Below, piece by piece: positions 1 to 7,701 of a DNA stretch of 42,803 bases. Below the pieces are notes generated by a model, which was given only the letters and a program-made list of their open reading frames with translations, ran no database searches and was not told the DNA's origin. Within the stretch, counting starts at the first letter, position 1. Each line of letters starts with the position of its first letter. Where the stretch lies: NCBI GenBank assembly GCA_937907055.1, contig CALCTW010000060.1:1-42803 (forward strand), read 5' to 3'. Position numbers and translations under genes: made by a program. Origin of the DNA: an uncultured Clostridia bacterium (GTDB lineage: Bacteria; Bacillota; Clostridia; Christensenellales; Aristaeellaceae).

Positions 1-2
1 AA

Positions 3-37
3 CGGATCGGAAAGGAGCGAAGCGACCTTTTCGATCC
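3..37. repeat. Palindromic extragenic repeat, A-type copy 1
   Basis: A palindrome with outer arms GGATCG and CGATCC, A/T-rich inner flanks and a core GAGCGAAGCGA. It resembles copies at 243-278 and 5579-5623, which share the outer arms but differ in the loop. It may belong to a further copy of the composite repeat that lies mostly outside the window. Confidence 0.6.
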
Positions 38-42
38 AAAGC

Positions 43-278
43 ACTGTTTGTAACAGTAGTGGGGGGACGAATTCCCACGGGGGGTATGGGGGGAACACCC
101 CATTATTTTTCCGCAGGGGTGGCTCCGCCGCCCCGAGGAGAAAAATCGCGGAGGTTAGCTTGCCACCCGTGAGCGATTTTTCATACATCTCGGATTTTAC
201 GCCCGTCGGGTCGTCAGATCCCGACAGTAAAATCCGTTATTCCGGATCGGAAACGTCGCTTTGCGACTTTTCGATCCG
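43..278 (-). repeat. Composite palindromic repeat, left copy (inverted)
   Basis: This stretch holds no gene apart from the end of fumB. It is a chain of palindromes: D (60-137, runs of C and G that pair), B1 (140-182, arms GAAAAATCGC/GCGATTTTTC), C1 (191-236, arms CGGATTTTAC/GTAAAATCCG with an inner GTCGGG/CCCGAC stem) and A2 (243-278, arms CGGATCG/CGATCCG). Read on the minus strand the order is A-C-B-D, the same as the copy at 5579-5803. C1 is the exact reverse complement of C2 over 46 bases. A2 supplies the last codons and stop of the fumarase beta gene. Confidence 0.75.
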
Positions 279-803
279 AGAATATAGGTCTCCGCCGAAG
301 GCATCATAAATGACCGTCACCGGGAACTCCTCCACCTCCAGGCGGCGGATGGCCTCGGTGCCGAGATCCTCATAGGCGATCAGCTCGCAGGCGGTCACAC
401 GGCTGGCCAGCAGGGCGGCGGCACCGCCGATGGCAGCCAGATACACGCCCTTATACTGCCGAAGGCCGTCCTTCACTTCCTGCGCGCGCTTGCCCTTGCC
501 GATGGTCACCTTCAGGCCTTCCTGCAGCAGCTGCACGGTGTAGGCGTCCATCCGGTAGGAGGTGGTGGGGCCGCAGGGGCCGATCACCTTGCCCGGACGG
601 GCGGGAGCGGGGCCTACATAATAAATGCTTTCGCCCTTCAGATCAAAGGGCACAGGCGCGCCGGCATCCAGCGCGGCGCAGATCCGCTTGTGCGCGGCGT
701 CACGCGCGGTGTACATATGACCGGTCAGATAGACCTTGTCCCCGGCGCGCAGCTGAAGCAGGTCCTCTTCCTTCATGGGCAGGGTGAAATGATAGGTATT
801 CAT
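237..803 (-). CDS. Class I fumarate hydratase, beta (C-terminal) subunit
   Basis: This 188-residue protein matches the beta region of iron-sulfur hydro-lyases of the class I fumarase/L(+)-tartrate dehydratase family, which interconvert fumarate and malate in the cytoplasm. The family motif GPTTSYRMD lies at residues 78-86 and an IGKG segment near 101-104. The length fits a stand-alone beta subunit. The ATG overlaps the TAA of the alpha gene by one base, so the two subunits are translationally coupled. Tartrate dehydratase is the main alternative, because the families are hard to separate by eye. The last 13 residues are encoded by the palindromic repeat at 243-278, so the C-terminal tail is probably a repeat-derived extension. 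The stop is TAA. Confidence 0.9.
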   Translation of the reverse strand: MNTYHFTLPMKEEDLLQLRAGDKVYLTGHMYTARDAAHKRICAALDAGAPVPFDLKGESIYYVGPAPARPGKVIGPCGPTTSYRMDAYTVQLLQEGLKVTIGKGKRAQEVKDGLRQYKGVYLAAIGGAAALLASRVTACELIAYEDLGTEAIRRLEVEEFPVTVIYDAFGGDLYSRIEKSQSDVSDPE

Positions 804-1648
804 TACAGCGTTCCCTCCTTATGACGGCAGGCGTGGCAGCACACAGACACAGCCACCGGCATTCCGGCGATGTGCGTGGGCAGAGCGGCGATGTGCAGGG
901 AAAGGGCGGTGGTATCGCCGCCGATCCCGGCAGGGCCGATGTTCAGCCTGTTCACGGCCTCAAACGCCTTCTTTTCAAGGGCAGCATAGCGCGGATCGGG
1001 GTTCACGGCATCCACCGGCTCGGCGGTCATCTTCTTGGCCATCTCGGCGCAGGTCTCAAAGGAGCCGCCCACGCAGATGCCCAGCACGATGGGCGGGCAG
1101 GGGTTGGGCCCGGCCTGACGCACGGTGTCCACGATGAAATCCAGCACGCCCTTTTCACCGGCGGACGGGGGCAGCATGGCGATGCGGCTCATATTCTCGC
1201 TGCCAAAACCCTTGGCAATGGCCAGAATGTGCACCTGATCGCCCGGCACGATGCGCGTGTGGATCACGGCGGGGGTGTTGTCGCCGGTGTTTTTGCGGTC
1301 ATAGAGGGGATCGTTCACGATGGACTTGCGGAGATACCCGTCAATATAGGCCTCGCGCACGCCCTGATTGACGGCGTCTTCAAAAGCGCCGCCGGTGAGG
1401 TGGCATTCCTGTCCCCATTCAATGAACAGCATGGCCATGCCGGTGTCCTGGCAGATCGCCACACGATCGCGCGCGGCGATCTCATAGTTGAGCAGCAGAT
1501 CCTTCAGCACATCCCGGCCGGGGGCGGAGGATTCTGTCTCCGAGGCTTTTTTCACGGTGTCGATGAGCTTTTCATCCAGATAATAGGCGCAGTCCAGATA
1601 CAGATCGCGCACCTTGTCCTTCAGGGCTTCAAATGTGATTTCACGCAT
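803..1648 (-). CDS. Class I fumarate hydratase, alpha (N-terminal) subunit
   Basis: This 281-residue protein is the Fe-S-cluster subunit of a two-subunit class I fumarase. Candidate cluster cysteines are Cys66 in ICQDTGMA, Cys192 in GICVGG and one of the Cys in CCHAC at 270-274, the spacing expected for a [4Fe-4S] site with three Cys ligands. I chose ATG at 1648 because GAAAGGAG sits just upstream. An upstream in-frame start would add 19 unrelated residues. The gene is in a leftward run of five genes and overlaps the beta subunit gene (TAATG). The enzyme is oxygen-sensitive in known relatives, fitting an anaerobe. A tartrate dehydratase is the alternative. Confidence 0.9.
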   Translation of the reverse strand: MREITFEALKDKVRDLYLDCAYYLDEKLIDTVKKASETESSAPGRDVLKDLLLNYEIAARDRVAICQDTGMAMLFIEWGQECHLTGGAFEDAVNQGVREAYIDGYLRKSIVNDPLYDRKNTGDNTPAVIHTRIVPGDQVHILAIAKGFGSENMSRIAMLPPSAGEKGVLDFIVDTVRQAGPNPCPPIVLGICVGGSFETCAEMAKKMTAEPVDAVNPDPRYAALEKKAFEAVNRLNIGPAGIGGDTTALSLHIAALPTHIAGMPVAVSVCCHACRHKEGTL

Positions 1649-1682
1649 AAGTGAGACTCCTTTCGGGGTAAAATGATCGTTG

Positions 1683-2876
1683 TCAGGATGGATCGGACAG
1701 GTCAAAACGGTAGATCTTCACGGTCTCCATATGTTCATCGGTATAAAGGTCGTGATCACGCGGAACGGGCGCGTCCTCGATGAACTGACCGCCCGCGGCT
1801 TCACAGGTGCGCGCGGAGGCGATGTTGGTCACATTGCAGGTGATGTAGAGATAAGGCATGTGATGCAGCCTTGCCAGCTGCTTCAGCAGGCACACGGCGC
1901 GCGCGGCATAGTGATGACCGCGGTGAGACGCGTCCACGCCATAGCCGATGTGACCGCCGTAGTACAGGCGGCTGCTGTTGCCGATACGCAGATCGCAGGT
2001 TCCCACAGCCGTGCCGTCCATGAGCGTGATATCGAAATAATAAGCCGGGACCCAGCATTTTTCAAGATCACGGTCAGCGACGCGCTTTAACTGAAGACGG
2101 ATGACACCATCATTTAAGAAGGATGTATCGAGCGGCTGAAAGGGGGTATCCGGAACCGGAACAGGGCAGCTGTCGCCGTCCTCGCAGACGCGGATGACCT
2201 GTCCGCGGCGAAGAAGATCACACCTGCCGTAGACGGTCTGTCTGCCATCCATGGAGAGCAGATAAGTGCCGTCCGGGAAGCAGTAGATATCGCGCAGCCA
2301 AGAATCCGGCAGAAGGATCTGAGAAAGGTTGTGAAGACCGTCGTAGGTCATATCACGGGTAAGCTGATAATGCGGCTCAATGCTGATCAGGGTGAGGCCG
2401 AGCCCCTCCAGCTCACGGCGGTAGGCGGGATCAATGGCCTCGCCCGGTTCCTCCGGCGCGGCGTAGACATCGCGCGCGGCATTCATGCTGCCGGCGGAAA
2501 GGCTCATCACCACGCCCGGATAATCCTGCAGCAGTTTACGCAGCCCGATGGTATGAAAAAACGCGTTCTGTGTGGGCACATGACCGCCCGAAAGAAAAAC
2601 CATATCGTGGGCCGCGACAAGGGAAGCGGCTTCGGCGGCATTCCGGTCATCCAGGGTGGTGAGACGGGAAATGACAAAGCCTTTTTCTTCAAATGTGGCC
2701 TTCATCTGAGAAGAATATAGGTCGGTCTTATCATGCGCCGAAGGGGATGAACAGATATACAGCATGCTGAAGGGCCGCGGAAACAGTGAACGGAGCAGGG
2801 AGATCTGACCGTTCTTTGCAAGCATGCCCGGAACGCCCAGTTCACAGGGGGATGAGGTCATGATGAATGCACGCAT
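1683..2876 (-). CDS. Peptidase S51-like domain fused to a GNAT acetyltransferase
   Basis: A 397-residue protein with two parts. Residues 1 to about 200 resemble peptidase E/cyanophycinase-like S51 proteins, with FLSGGHVPTQN at 95-105 and a nucleophile elbow SLSAGS whose Ser127 is the likely catalytic serine. Residues from about 255 to the end form a GNAT fold, with a beta-strand/acetyl-CoA loop segment GYGVDASHRGHHYAARA and a C-terminal part containing NVTNIASARTCEAAGG. ATG at 2876 is preceded by AGGAGA. It lies 34 bases upstream of fumA in the same operon. The substrate is unknown. A role in clearing or modifying small peptides is possible but is only inferred from the domains. The stop is TGA. 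Confidence 0.8.
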   Translation of the reverse strand: MRAFIMTSSPCELGVPGMLAKNGQISLLRSLFPRPFSMLYICSSPSAHDKTDLYSSQMKATFEEKGFVISRLTTLDDRNAAEAASLVAAHDMVFLSGGHVPTQNAFFHTIGLRKLLQDYPGVVMSLSAGSMNAARDVYAAPEEPGEAIDPAYRRELEGLGLTLISIEPHYQLTRDMTYDGLHNLSQILLPDSWLRDIYCFPDGTYLLSMDGRQTVYGRCDLLRRGQVIRVCEDGDSCPVPVPDTPFQPLDTSFLNDGVIRLQLKRVADRDLEKCWVPAYYFDITLMDGTAVGTCDLRIGNSSRLYYGGHIGYGVDASHRGHHYAARAVCLLKQLARLHHMPYLYITCNVTNIASARTCEAAGGQFIEDAPVPRDHDLYTDEHMETVKIYRFDLSDPS

Positions 2877-2903
2877 GGGGATGTCTCCTGAAATGAGATG
2901 GGA

Positions 2904-3431
2904 TCATGGATGATGATCCGGGAAAAAGCCTTCGGAAAGCAGCAATTCAAGCACACGGGCCTCGCGGCGGATCATGGCGGCGTCCTTGGGGCCGTGATCC
3001 TCCGTAAGATTGACGCGGATCGCTTCACGCGGATCCATCCATTCAAGCACGAAGCCTTCCTGATCCTCGTAATCATCCAGCTGCTGCGGCAGGGAAGCAT
3101 CGCTGACCGCGCACAGATAATAGTAGTTCAGCTGTTCAAAAATACAGGGGGAGAACCAGTCCCGCTGACGGCGGCAGACCTGTCCGTATTCGCGGATGGA
3201 ATGCGGCAGCACGGAAAGACCGGCTTCTTCACGGGTCTCCCGGATGAGCGTATCCGCGTGTGTTTCGCCCTTGTCGATGCCGCCGCCGGGGAATTTGTAA
3301 TAGTTGTATCTGCGGGAATGCACCATGGCCACGCGATCGCCGCGGATGATGACGGCACGGACGGAAGGACGGCTGAAGACGGGCAGATCAGGCTCATAAT
3401 CCTTGAGATCGAGTTCGAAAAGAACGCGCAT
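2904..3431 (-). CDS. NUDIX hydrolase
   Basis: This 175-residue protein carries a complete Nudix box at residues 50-72 (G, five residues, E56, seven residues, R64-E65, then E68-E69 and G71), the metal-binding signature for hydrolysing nucleoside diphosphates linked to another group. The preceding strand contains YYKFPGGG, usual for the family. It has no membrane segment, so it should act in the cytoplasm. It lies 30 bases after the tmcAL stop and 27 bases before the peptidase-GNAT gene, so it is probably co-transcribed. The substrate cannot be told from sequence. The Tyr-rich segment before the box and the size are unremarkable. The stop is TGA. Confidence 0.88.
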   Translation of the reverse strand: MRVLFELDLKDYEPDLPVFSRPSVRAVIIRGDRVAMVHSRRYNYYKFPGGGIDKGETHADTLIRETREEAGLSVLPHSIREYGQVCRRQRDWFSPCIFEQLNYYYLCAVSDASLPQQLDDYEDQEGFVLEWMDPREAIRVNLTEDHGPKDAAMIRREARVLELLLSEGFFPDHHP

Positions 3432-3461
3432 AGAACCTCCGGTGGGTGGGGACGAAGGGGT

Positions 3462-4625
3462 TTACAGGGTGATGCAGCCGGCGCGGCAGGTGAGCGCGGC
3501 CGGACAGCCGCACAGCACAGACCATAGCCGATCCGCGCGAAGATCGAGCGCGGCGGAGGGACTGCGGGCATCGGCCGGATTGGAAAAGACCTCGAGCGTA
3601 TCGCGATGGACGCGGCTGAAATAAGGCCTGTACGCGGCATTAAAGCCGAGAAGACGGGTGTATTCCGGCAAAGCCGGGAGCATGGCACGCGTGGTGCCGG
3701 TGGCAAGGTGGCACAGCGCGCGGGAAATGCGGGTGTAGGGGTAGCGCCGGGTCTTGACACGCAGGATGAGATCGGCACGGGAAATTGATTCCATGGCGTT
3801 CGCGAGAATACGGTTTTCAAGGCCTTCGGAGATCTCCGGCGCGGCGGCGGCCTGTTCCGGCGTAAGCACAAGGAGAGACGCAAGCAGCGGTTTATCCATC
3901 GCTTCCTCCTGGCAAAGACGCCCCAGATCCATTTCGCGCTGCAGCACGGCAAAAGCGGCTTCCGGCATGGCGCCGCGGACATCCGGCAGACGGCCTGAAA
4001 AAAGCGCGGCGCGGATGGCGGTGGCGGAAGAAAGCGCGGCGATCTGATCTGAGTGATAATCCCCCTCCCGGAGGACAGGCACGGGGATGAGCGGGCTGTT
4101 CAGGCGCAGGATGGCGCGAAGATAGCAGACAGCCAGCGTGTTGTTCGGACGGGAGAGCGCTTCGGCGGCAGGGCCCAAAATCTCCGTAAGGGCAAGCCCC
4201 TGCGCGGCGGCGTAGGAGCGCCCCTGATCCATGGCGGCACGCAGAGCGGCAGTGAAGGCATCAGACGGATGCTCCAGCAGACGCGCGGCGGCCTGAAGCA
4301 GATGAAGATCCGGTGTCTCGCAGCCAAAGGAAATGTGTGTGGCGCCGAGCTGCGTAAGCAGATAAACACCGCCGAGCGCGAAATGCTCCGCCTCCCGTAC
4401 GGCAAAACTGTAGGGAAGGGAAAATACGGCATCCGCGCCGCAGCGCAGCGCCATTTCCGCCCGCGCGTGGGGTGTGAGGATGGCCGGCGCGCCGCGCTGG
4501 GTGAAGCTGCCGCTCATGACCACCACGGCCATTTCCGCGCCTGAAAGCGCCTTGGCCTGCCGCAGCTGATACGCGTGACCGGCATGGAAGGGGTCATATT
4601 CCGCAATGATGCCGACAAGCGCCAA
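3462..4625 (-). CDS. tmcAL: tRNA(Met) cytidine acetate ligase (TmcAL-like)
   Basis: This 387-residue protein matches the TmcAL/YlbM family, which uses ATP and acetate to make N4-acetylcytidine at the wobble base of elongator tRNA-Met in Firmicutes. The nucleotidyltransferase signature begins GIIAEYDPFHAGH, with the HxGH motif at residues 14-17, followed by VVVMSGSFTQRG and a segment with LPYSFAVREAE. The length is normal for the family. The start is TTG at 4625, supported by GGAGGGG five bases upstream. It is the first gene of the leftward operon running through to fumB. A TATAAT hexamer on the minus strand at 4665-4660 could be its -10 box, though no good -35 box is visible. The stop is TAA. 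Confidence 0.9.
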   Translation of the reverse strand: MALVGIIAEYDPFHAGHAYQLRQAKALSGAEMAVVVMSGSFTQRGAPAILTPHARAEMALRCGADAVFSLPYSFAVREAEHFALGGVYLLTQLGATHISFGCETPDLHLLQAAARLLEHPSDAFTAALRAAMDQGRSYAAAQGLALTEILGPAAEALSRPNNTLAVCYLRAILRLNSPLIPVPVLREGDYHSDQIAALSSATAIRAALFSGRLPDVRGAMPEAAFAVLQREMDLGRLCQEEAMDKPLLASLLVLTPEQAAAAPEISEGLENRILANAMESISRADLILRVKTRRYPYTRISRALCHLATGTTRAMLPALPEYTRLLGFNAAYRPYFSRVHRDTLEVFSNPADARSPSAALDLRADRLWSVLCGCPAALTCRAGCITL

Positions 4626-4856
4626 TGAGACCCCTCCCTTCCGATGGATATTTTATACCATTATAACAGATTAAATGAAGAATTAAAAGAACAAACGTGG
4701 CATCCGCGGGGAATGACGGGCGCGCGAAAACTTTACAGGTGATGAGGACAATGAAAACAGTGAAAGTGCAGCGCGTAAAAGGAAAACAGATAAAACTGTC
4801 GAAATAATCTTAAAATAATCATGAATGTACACGCGAACGCGTGACCGGAGGTATAA

Positions 4857-5567
4857 ATGATCGGAGACTGGATAACATTCGGACAGACATTGTCCTTTGA
4901 ACAGATGGCGTTCCGGGTGCTGGTGGCGGTGGTGATCGGCGCGATCATCGGCGTGGACCGCGAGGTGAAGGCGCGTCCGGCGGGACTGCGCACGCATGTG
5001 CTGGTGTGCCTGGGCGCGACGCTGATCGGTCTGGTGGAGCAGGGGACGATCGCCTATGTCATGCAGCTTGGCTCCGGTCAGATCAATGTGAGTGTGGGGC
5101 GATTGACCAGCGCCATCGTATCCGGTGTGGGTTTTCTGGGCGCGGGTACCATCGTTGTGAGCGACCGGAAGATCGTAGGCCTCACCACCGCGGCATCCCT
5201 GTGGTGCACGGCCTGTCTGGGTCTTGCCATCGGCGGCGGCTTTACCACCATGGCCATTTTTGCCTGTGTGGTGGTCATGCTGGTATTGAAGGTGCTGCAG
5301 AGGGTGATCAAGGTACACACCTATAAGCGGCTGGAGGTGCAGTTCATCCACCGTCAGGAAACACTGCCGTTCATTCACGAATACTTCGCGAAGATGCAGG
5401 TCAAGATTCTGGATCAGGATTTTCATGCCGAGACCCTGCCGGACGGCAGCAACCTGTACACCAATATCTACAACCTGTCCATGCCCGGCAAAACGACCTA
5501 TCAGGATGTGATGACCAAGCTTTCCGAGCATCCGAACATCCGCACAGTGCGGACACGAAATGTCTGA
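4857..5567 (+). CDS. MgtC/SapB family membrane protein
   Basis: A 236-residue protein with an N-terminal membrane part of about four to five helices (residues 15-148) and a soluble C-terminal part resembling an ACT-like domain (about 155-236). The MgtC family marks are GVDREVKARPAGLRTH at 32-47 and the small-residue stretch GVGFLGAGTIV. Members are linked to magnesium limitation, pH or F-type ATPase control in other bacteria; which applies here is unknown. ATG is preceded by GGAGG. The gene diverges from tmcAL. It ends 11 bases before the right-hand composite repeat, so its transcript would run into that structure. The stop is TGA. Confidence 0.88.
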   Translation: MIGDWITFGQTLSFEQMAFRVLVAVVIGAIIGVDREVKARPAGLRTHVLVCLGATLIGLVEQGTIAYVMQLGSGQINVSVGRLTSAIVSGVGFLGAGTIVVSDRKIVGLTTAASLWCTACLGLAIGGGFTTMAIFACVVVMLVLKVLQRVIKVHTYKRLEVQFIHRQETLPFIHEYFAKMQVKILDQDFHAETLPDGSNLYTNIYNLSMPGKTTYQDVMTKLSEHPNIRTVRTRNV

Positions 5568-5578
5568 CGCTCCGCTTT

Positions 5579-5803
5579 CGGATTGAAAACCACTACGCTT
5601 CGCTCCGTTGGGTTTCCGATCCGGCAAAACGGATTTTACTGTCGGGATCTGACGACCCGACGGGCGTAAAATCCGCAAGGAATGAAAAATCCCTCTCGCA
5701 GGGCAAGCTCTGCTTCGGGATTTTTCCCCGCCCGTGCGGCAAAGCCACGCGATACGATCTCAAATGGGGGAGCGCCCCCAAGCCTCCCAAGGGAGTATTT
5801 GCA
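5579..5803 (+). repeat. Composite palindromic repeat, right copy
   Basis: A chain of palindromes in the order A3 (5579-5623, arms CGGAT and ATCCG with inner GAAAACC/GGGTTTCC), C2 (5630-5675, exact reverse complement of C1 at 191-236), B2 (5684-5726, arms GAAAAATCCC/GGGATTTTTC) and D (about 5764-5803, TGGGGG/CCCCCA plus CTCCC/GGGAG). The stem arms stay paired while loop sequences differ from the left copy, as expected if structure is conserved. No protein is convincing here. Confidence 0.75.
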
Positions 5804-6086
5804 GAAGACGTGCAGCAAAGATGGCGCGTCCAAACCGAAAAACTGATTAAGCGCTTTTGCTGTATTCCCGGTCTGAAAATGAAACCGGTCTTTCGTCATG
5901 GGTGAAATGATCGGTCTATCAGGCGAACAGTGCCCCGGTACTGGTGTTCCGGTTGATATCGGATCCGGTATCGGGGCTTTTTGTGAGCAAACGGTTCTCC
6001 AATGTTAATGGCCAAGCGGCATTGACACGGCTTGACGGATGATAGTAGAATAAAACGCGCGATTATGGCGGAAAGGGGTGCATGTG
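5804..6086 (+). promoter_or_regulatory. Intergenic region with hairpin and promoter
   Basis: No gene is seen. A hairpin with GCCCCG/CGGGGC arms followed by TTTTT (5932-5982) looks like a terminator. A sigma-A-type promoter follows: TTGACA at 6022-6027, an 18-base spacer and TAGAAT at 6046-6051. AAAGGGG at 6072-6078 is the ribosome binding site of the next gene. Confidence 0.65.
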
Positions 6087-7511
6087 ATGGAGGAATATGA
6101 AGAGCCGGATCTGACGGAAGCGCAGAAGGAATCTTTGTATGCAGAAGCCTGCCGCCGGATGGAGAAAGGCATCTGCGAATGGGAATTAATGAACGCGGCG
6201 GGCCTTTTTGAGGATCTGGGCGATTGGAAGGATGCCGCGCAAAAGCACGCCGAATGCCTGAACAGGGCGGAAGAAATGCGCGTGGAAGCGCTGTACCGCA
6301 ACGCGCTGCGCCAGATGAAGCAGGTGACCAGCGAAAACGGCTATCTGAATACGGCGGAGGCCTTCCTGCAACTGAAGGGTTATAAGGATGCGGAAGAGAA
6401 GCGCGCGGAGTGCCTGAAACTGGCGGCGGAAAGCAGACTGAATGACCTGTACACCGAGGCCATGAAGATCTTTCACCGTGAAAAGCTGACGGTGAATGAC
6501 TGTATGACCGCCAAAATGCTGTTTGAAAAGCTGCCCGGCTATAAGGACGCGGACACGCAGGCGGCGCTCTGTGAGCAGCGCGCAAGGGAAGTGGCGGAGC
6601 AGAAGATCCTTGACGACGCGGCTGAACAAAAGAAACGGCAGCAGAAGAAAAATATCAAACGGGCGCTGATCGCGGCAGTCGCGCTCGCGGCAGCGGCGAT
6701 CATTGCCGTAAATGTTTTTGATCACCTGTAGAAAAACGTATGGCAGCCGGAAAGGATCTACCGGGAAGCGGCGCGGGCGCTGCAGAACGGTGAGCCTGAA
6801 AAGGCGTATGAACTGTATCAGAGCATTGCGGATTACAGGGATGTCGCGGAGATCCTGAAAAGCGATGAGGCGATCCTTGCTGTGCAGCGGAACGAAGCGG
6901 CCGCGCTGTGCCGGGTGCCGGGAAGCATCGTCCGCTTTGGCAATTATCAGCAGCAGTACCGGCGTGTGAGCGGCCCGGAGGCCATCGAATGGCTGGTGCT
7001 GGAGTATGATGAGGCGCGGGATCGCGCGATGCTGCTTTCACGCAGGATCATTGATGCGCAGCCCTACAATAAGGAAAATGAGCCGGTCACGTGGGCGGAA
7101 TGTGATCTGCGCGTCTGGCTGAACAGCGTTTTTATGGAGACTGCCTTCACAGCGCGTGAACGTGAGGCCATATTGCTGACAAAGGTGGATAACAGCAGCG
7201 CGCAGGGCTATCACGGTTATCCCACTGAAAGCGGCGCGGATACGGAGGATCATGTATATCTGCTGAGCTACGCGGAGGCCTGGCATTACTTCACGGATAC
7301 CGAAAGCCGCAGGGCGGAGCGTACCGACTGGGCGCTTTACCGGGAGATGCTCGGTCACGCGGACCGGTATTTCCTGCGCAGCCCCGGCAATTATCAGAAC
7401 ATGTCGGCTGTGGTGTTCAATGACGGCACGCTGACCGGCGGTCAGGTGATGAGCGTGCGCGGCGTGCGCCCGGTGATGTGGGTGGATGTTAAAAAGGTGC
7501 AGGGAATGTGA
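6087..7511 (+). CDS. Membrane protein with TPR-like repeats and DUF6273-like C-terminus, one in-frame TAG
   Basis: Read through a TAG at 6729-6731 (codon 215), this gene encodes 474 residues. Residues 1-190 are helical, cytoplasmic TPR-like repeats of the kind AEAFLQLKGYKDAEEKRAEC. A transmembrane helix lies at about 193-211 and the TAG follows within a few residues. After it comes another TPR-like unit (IYREAARALQNGEPEKAYEL) and then a domain containing PYNKENEPVTW, WLNSVF and SVRGVRPVMWV. This part aligns well with the C-terminus of the 32725-37815 protein, DUF6273-like. ATG at 6087 has AAAGGGG eight bases upstream; GTG at 6078 or 6084 is possible. The true stop is TGA. No ribosome binding site follows the TAG, so separate translation of the second half is unlikely. 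The function is unknown. Confidence 0.8.
6729..6731 (+). other. In-frame TAG read as a sense codon (site 1)
   Basis: The codons around it are CAC CTG TAG AAA AAC. Sequence downstream stays in frame for 259 residues and aligns with a paralogue in the same window starting about 12 residues after the TAG. Confidence 0.8.
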
Positions 7512-7616
7512 TCAACGCGGGTCTTTGAACGGGTCGACCGTCCCGGCTGTCTCTTTTCGCTTTTTAGCCTTTCTTGCGTTCTGTTTTACGCGGAAAGCAT
7601 GGAAAAAAACAATAAC

Positions 7617-7657
7617 AAAAAAGATTCGGCAATGAAAATGGATGCCGAATCTTTTTA
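7617..7657. terminator. Bidirectional terminator
   Basis: Perfect arms AAAAAGATTCGGCA and TGCCGAATCTTTTT around an 11-base loop. It ends both the rightward gene at 6087 and the leftward gene at 7702. Confidence 0.9.
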
Positions 7658-7701
7658 GTTATGGGATCGCGTGGCTGTGCTGCTGCCGGGAACGGGATGC
7701 C

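Noticed and set aside
43..278. CRISPR array
   Set aside because: The repeats are different palindromes, not one repeat with regular spacers, and no cas genes are near.
4683..5678. A 331-codon open frame on the minus strand
   Set aside because: It is antisense to the mgtC-like gene and runs into the palindromic repeat; its protein shows no family features.
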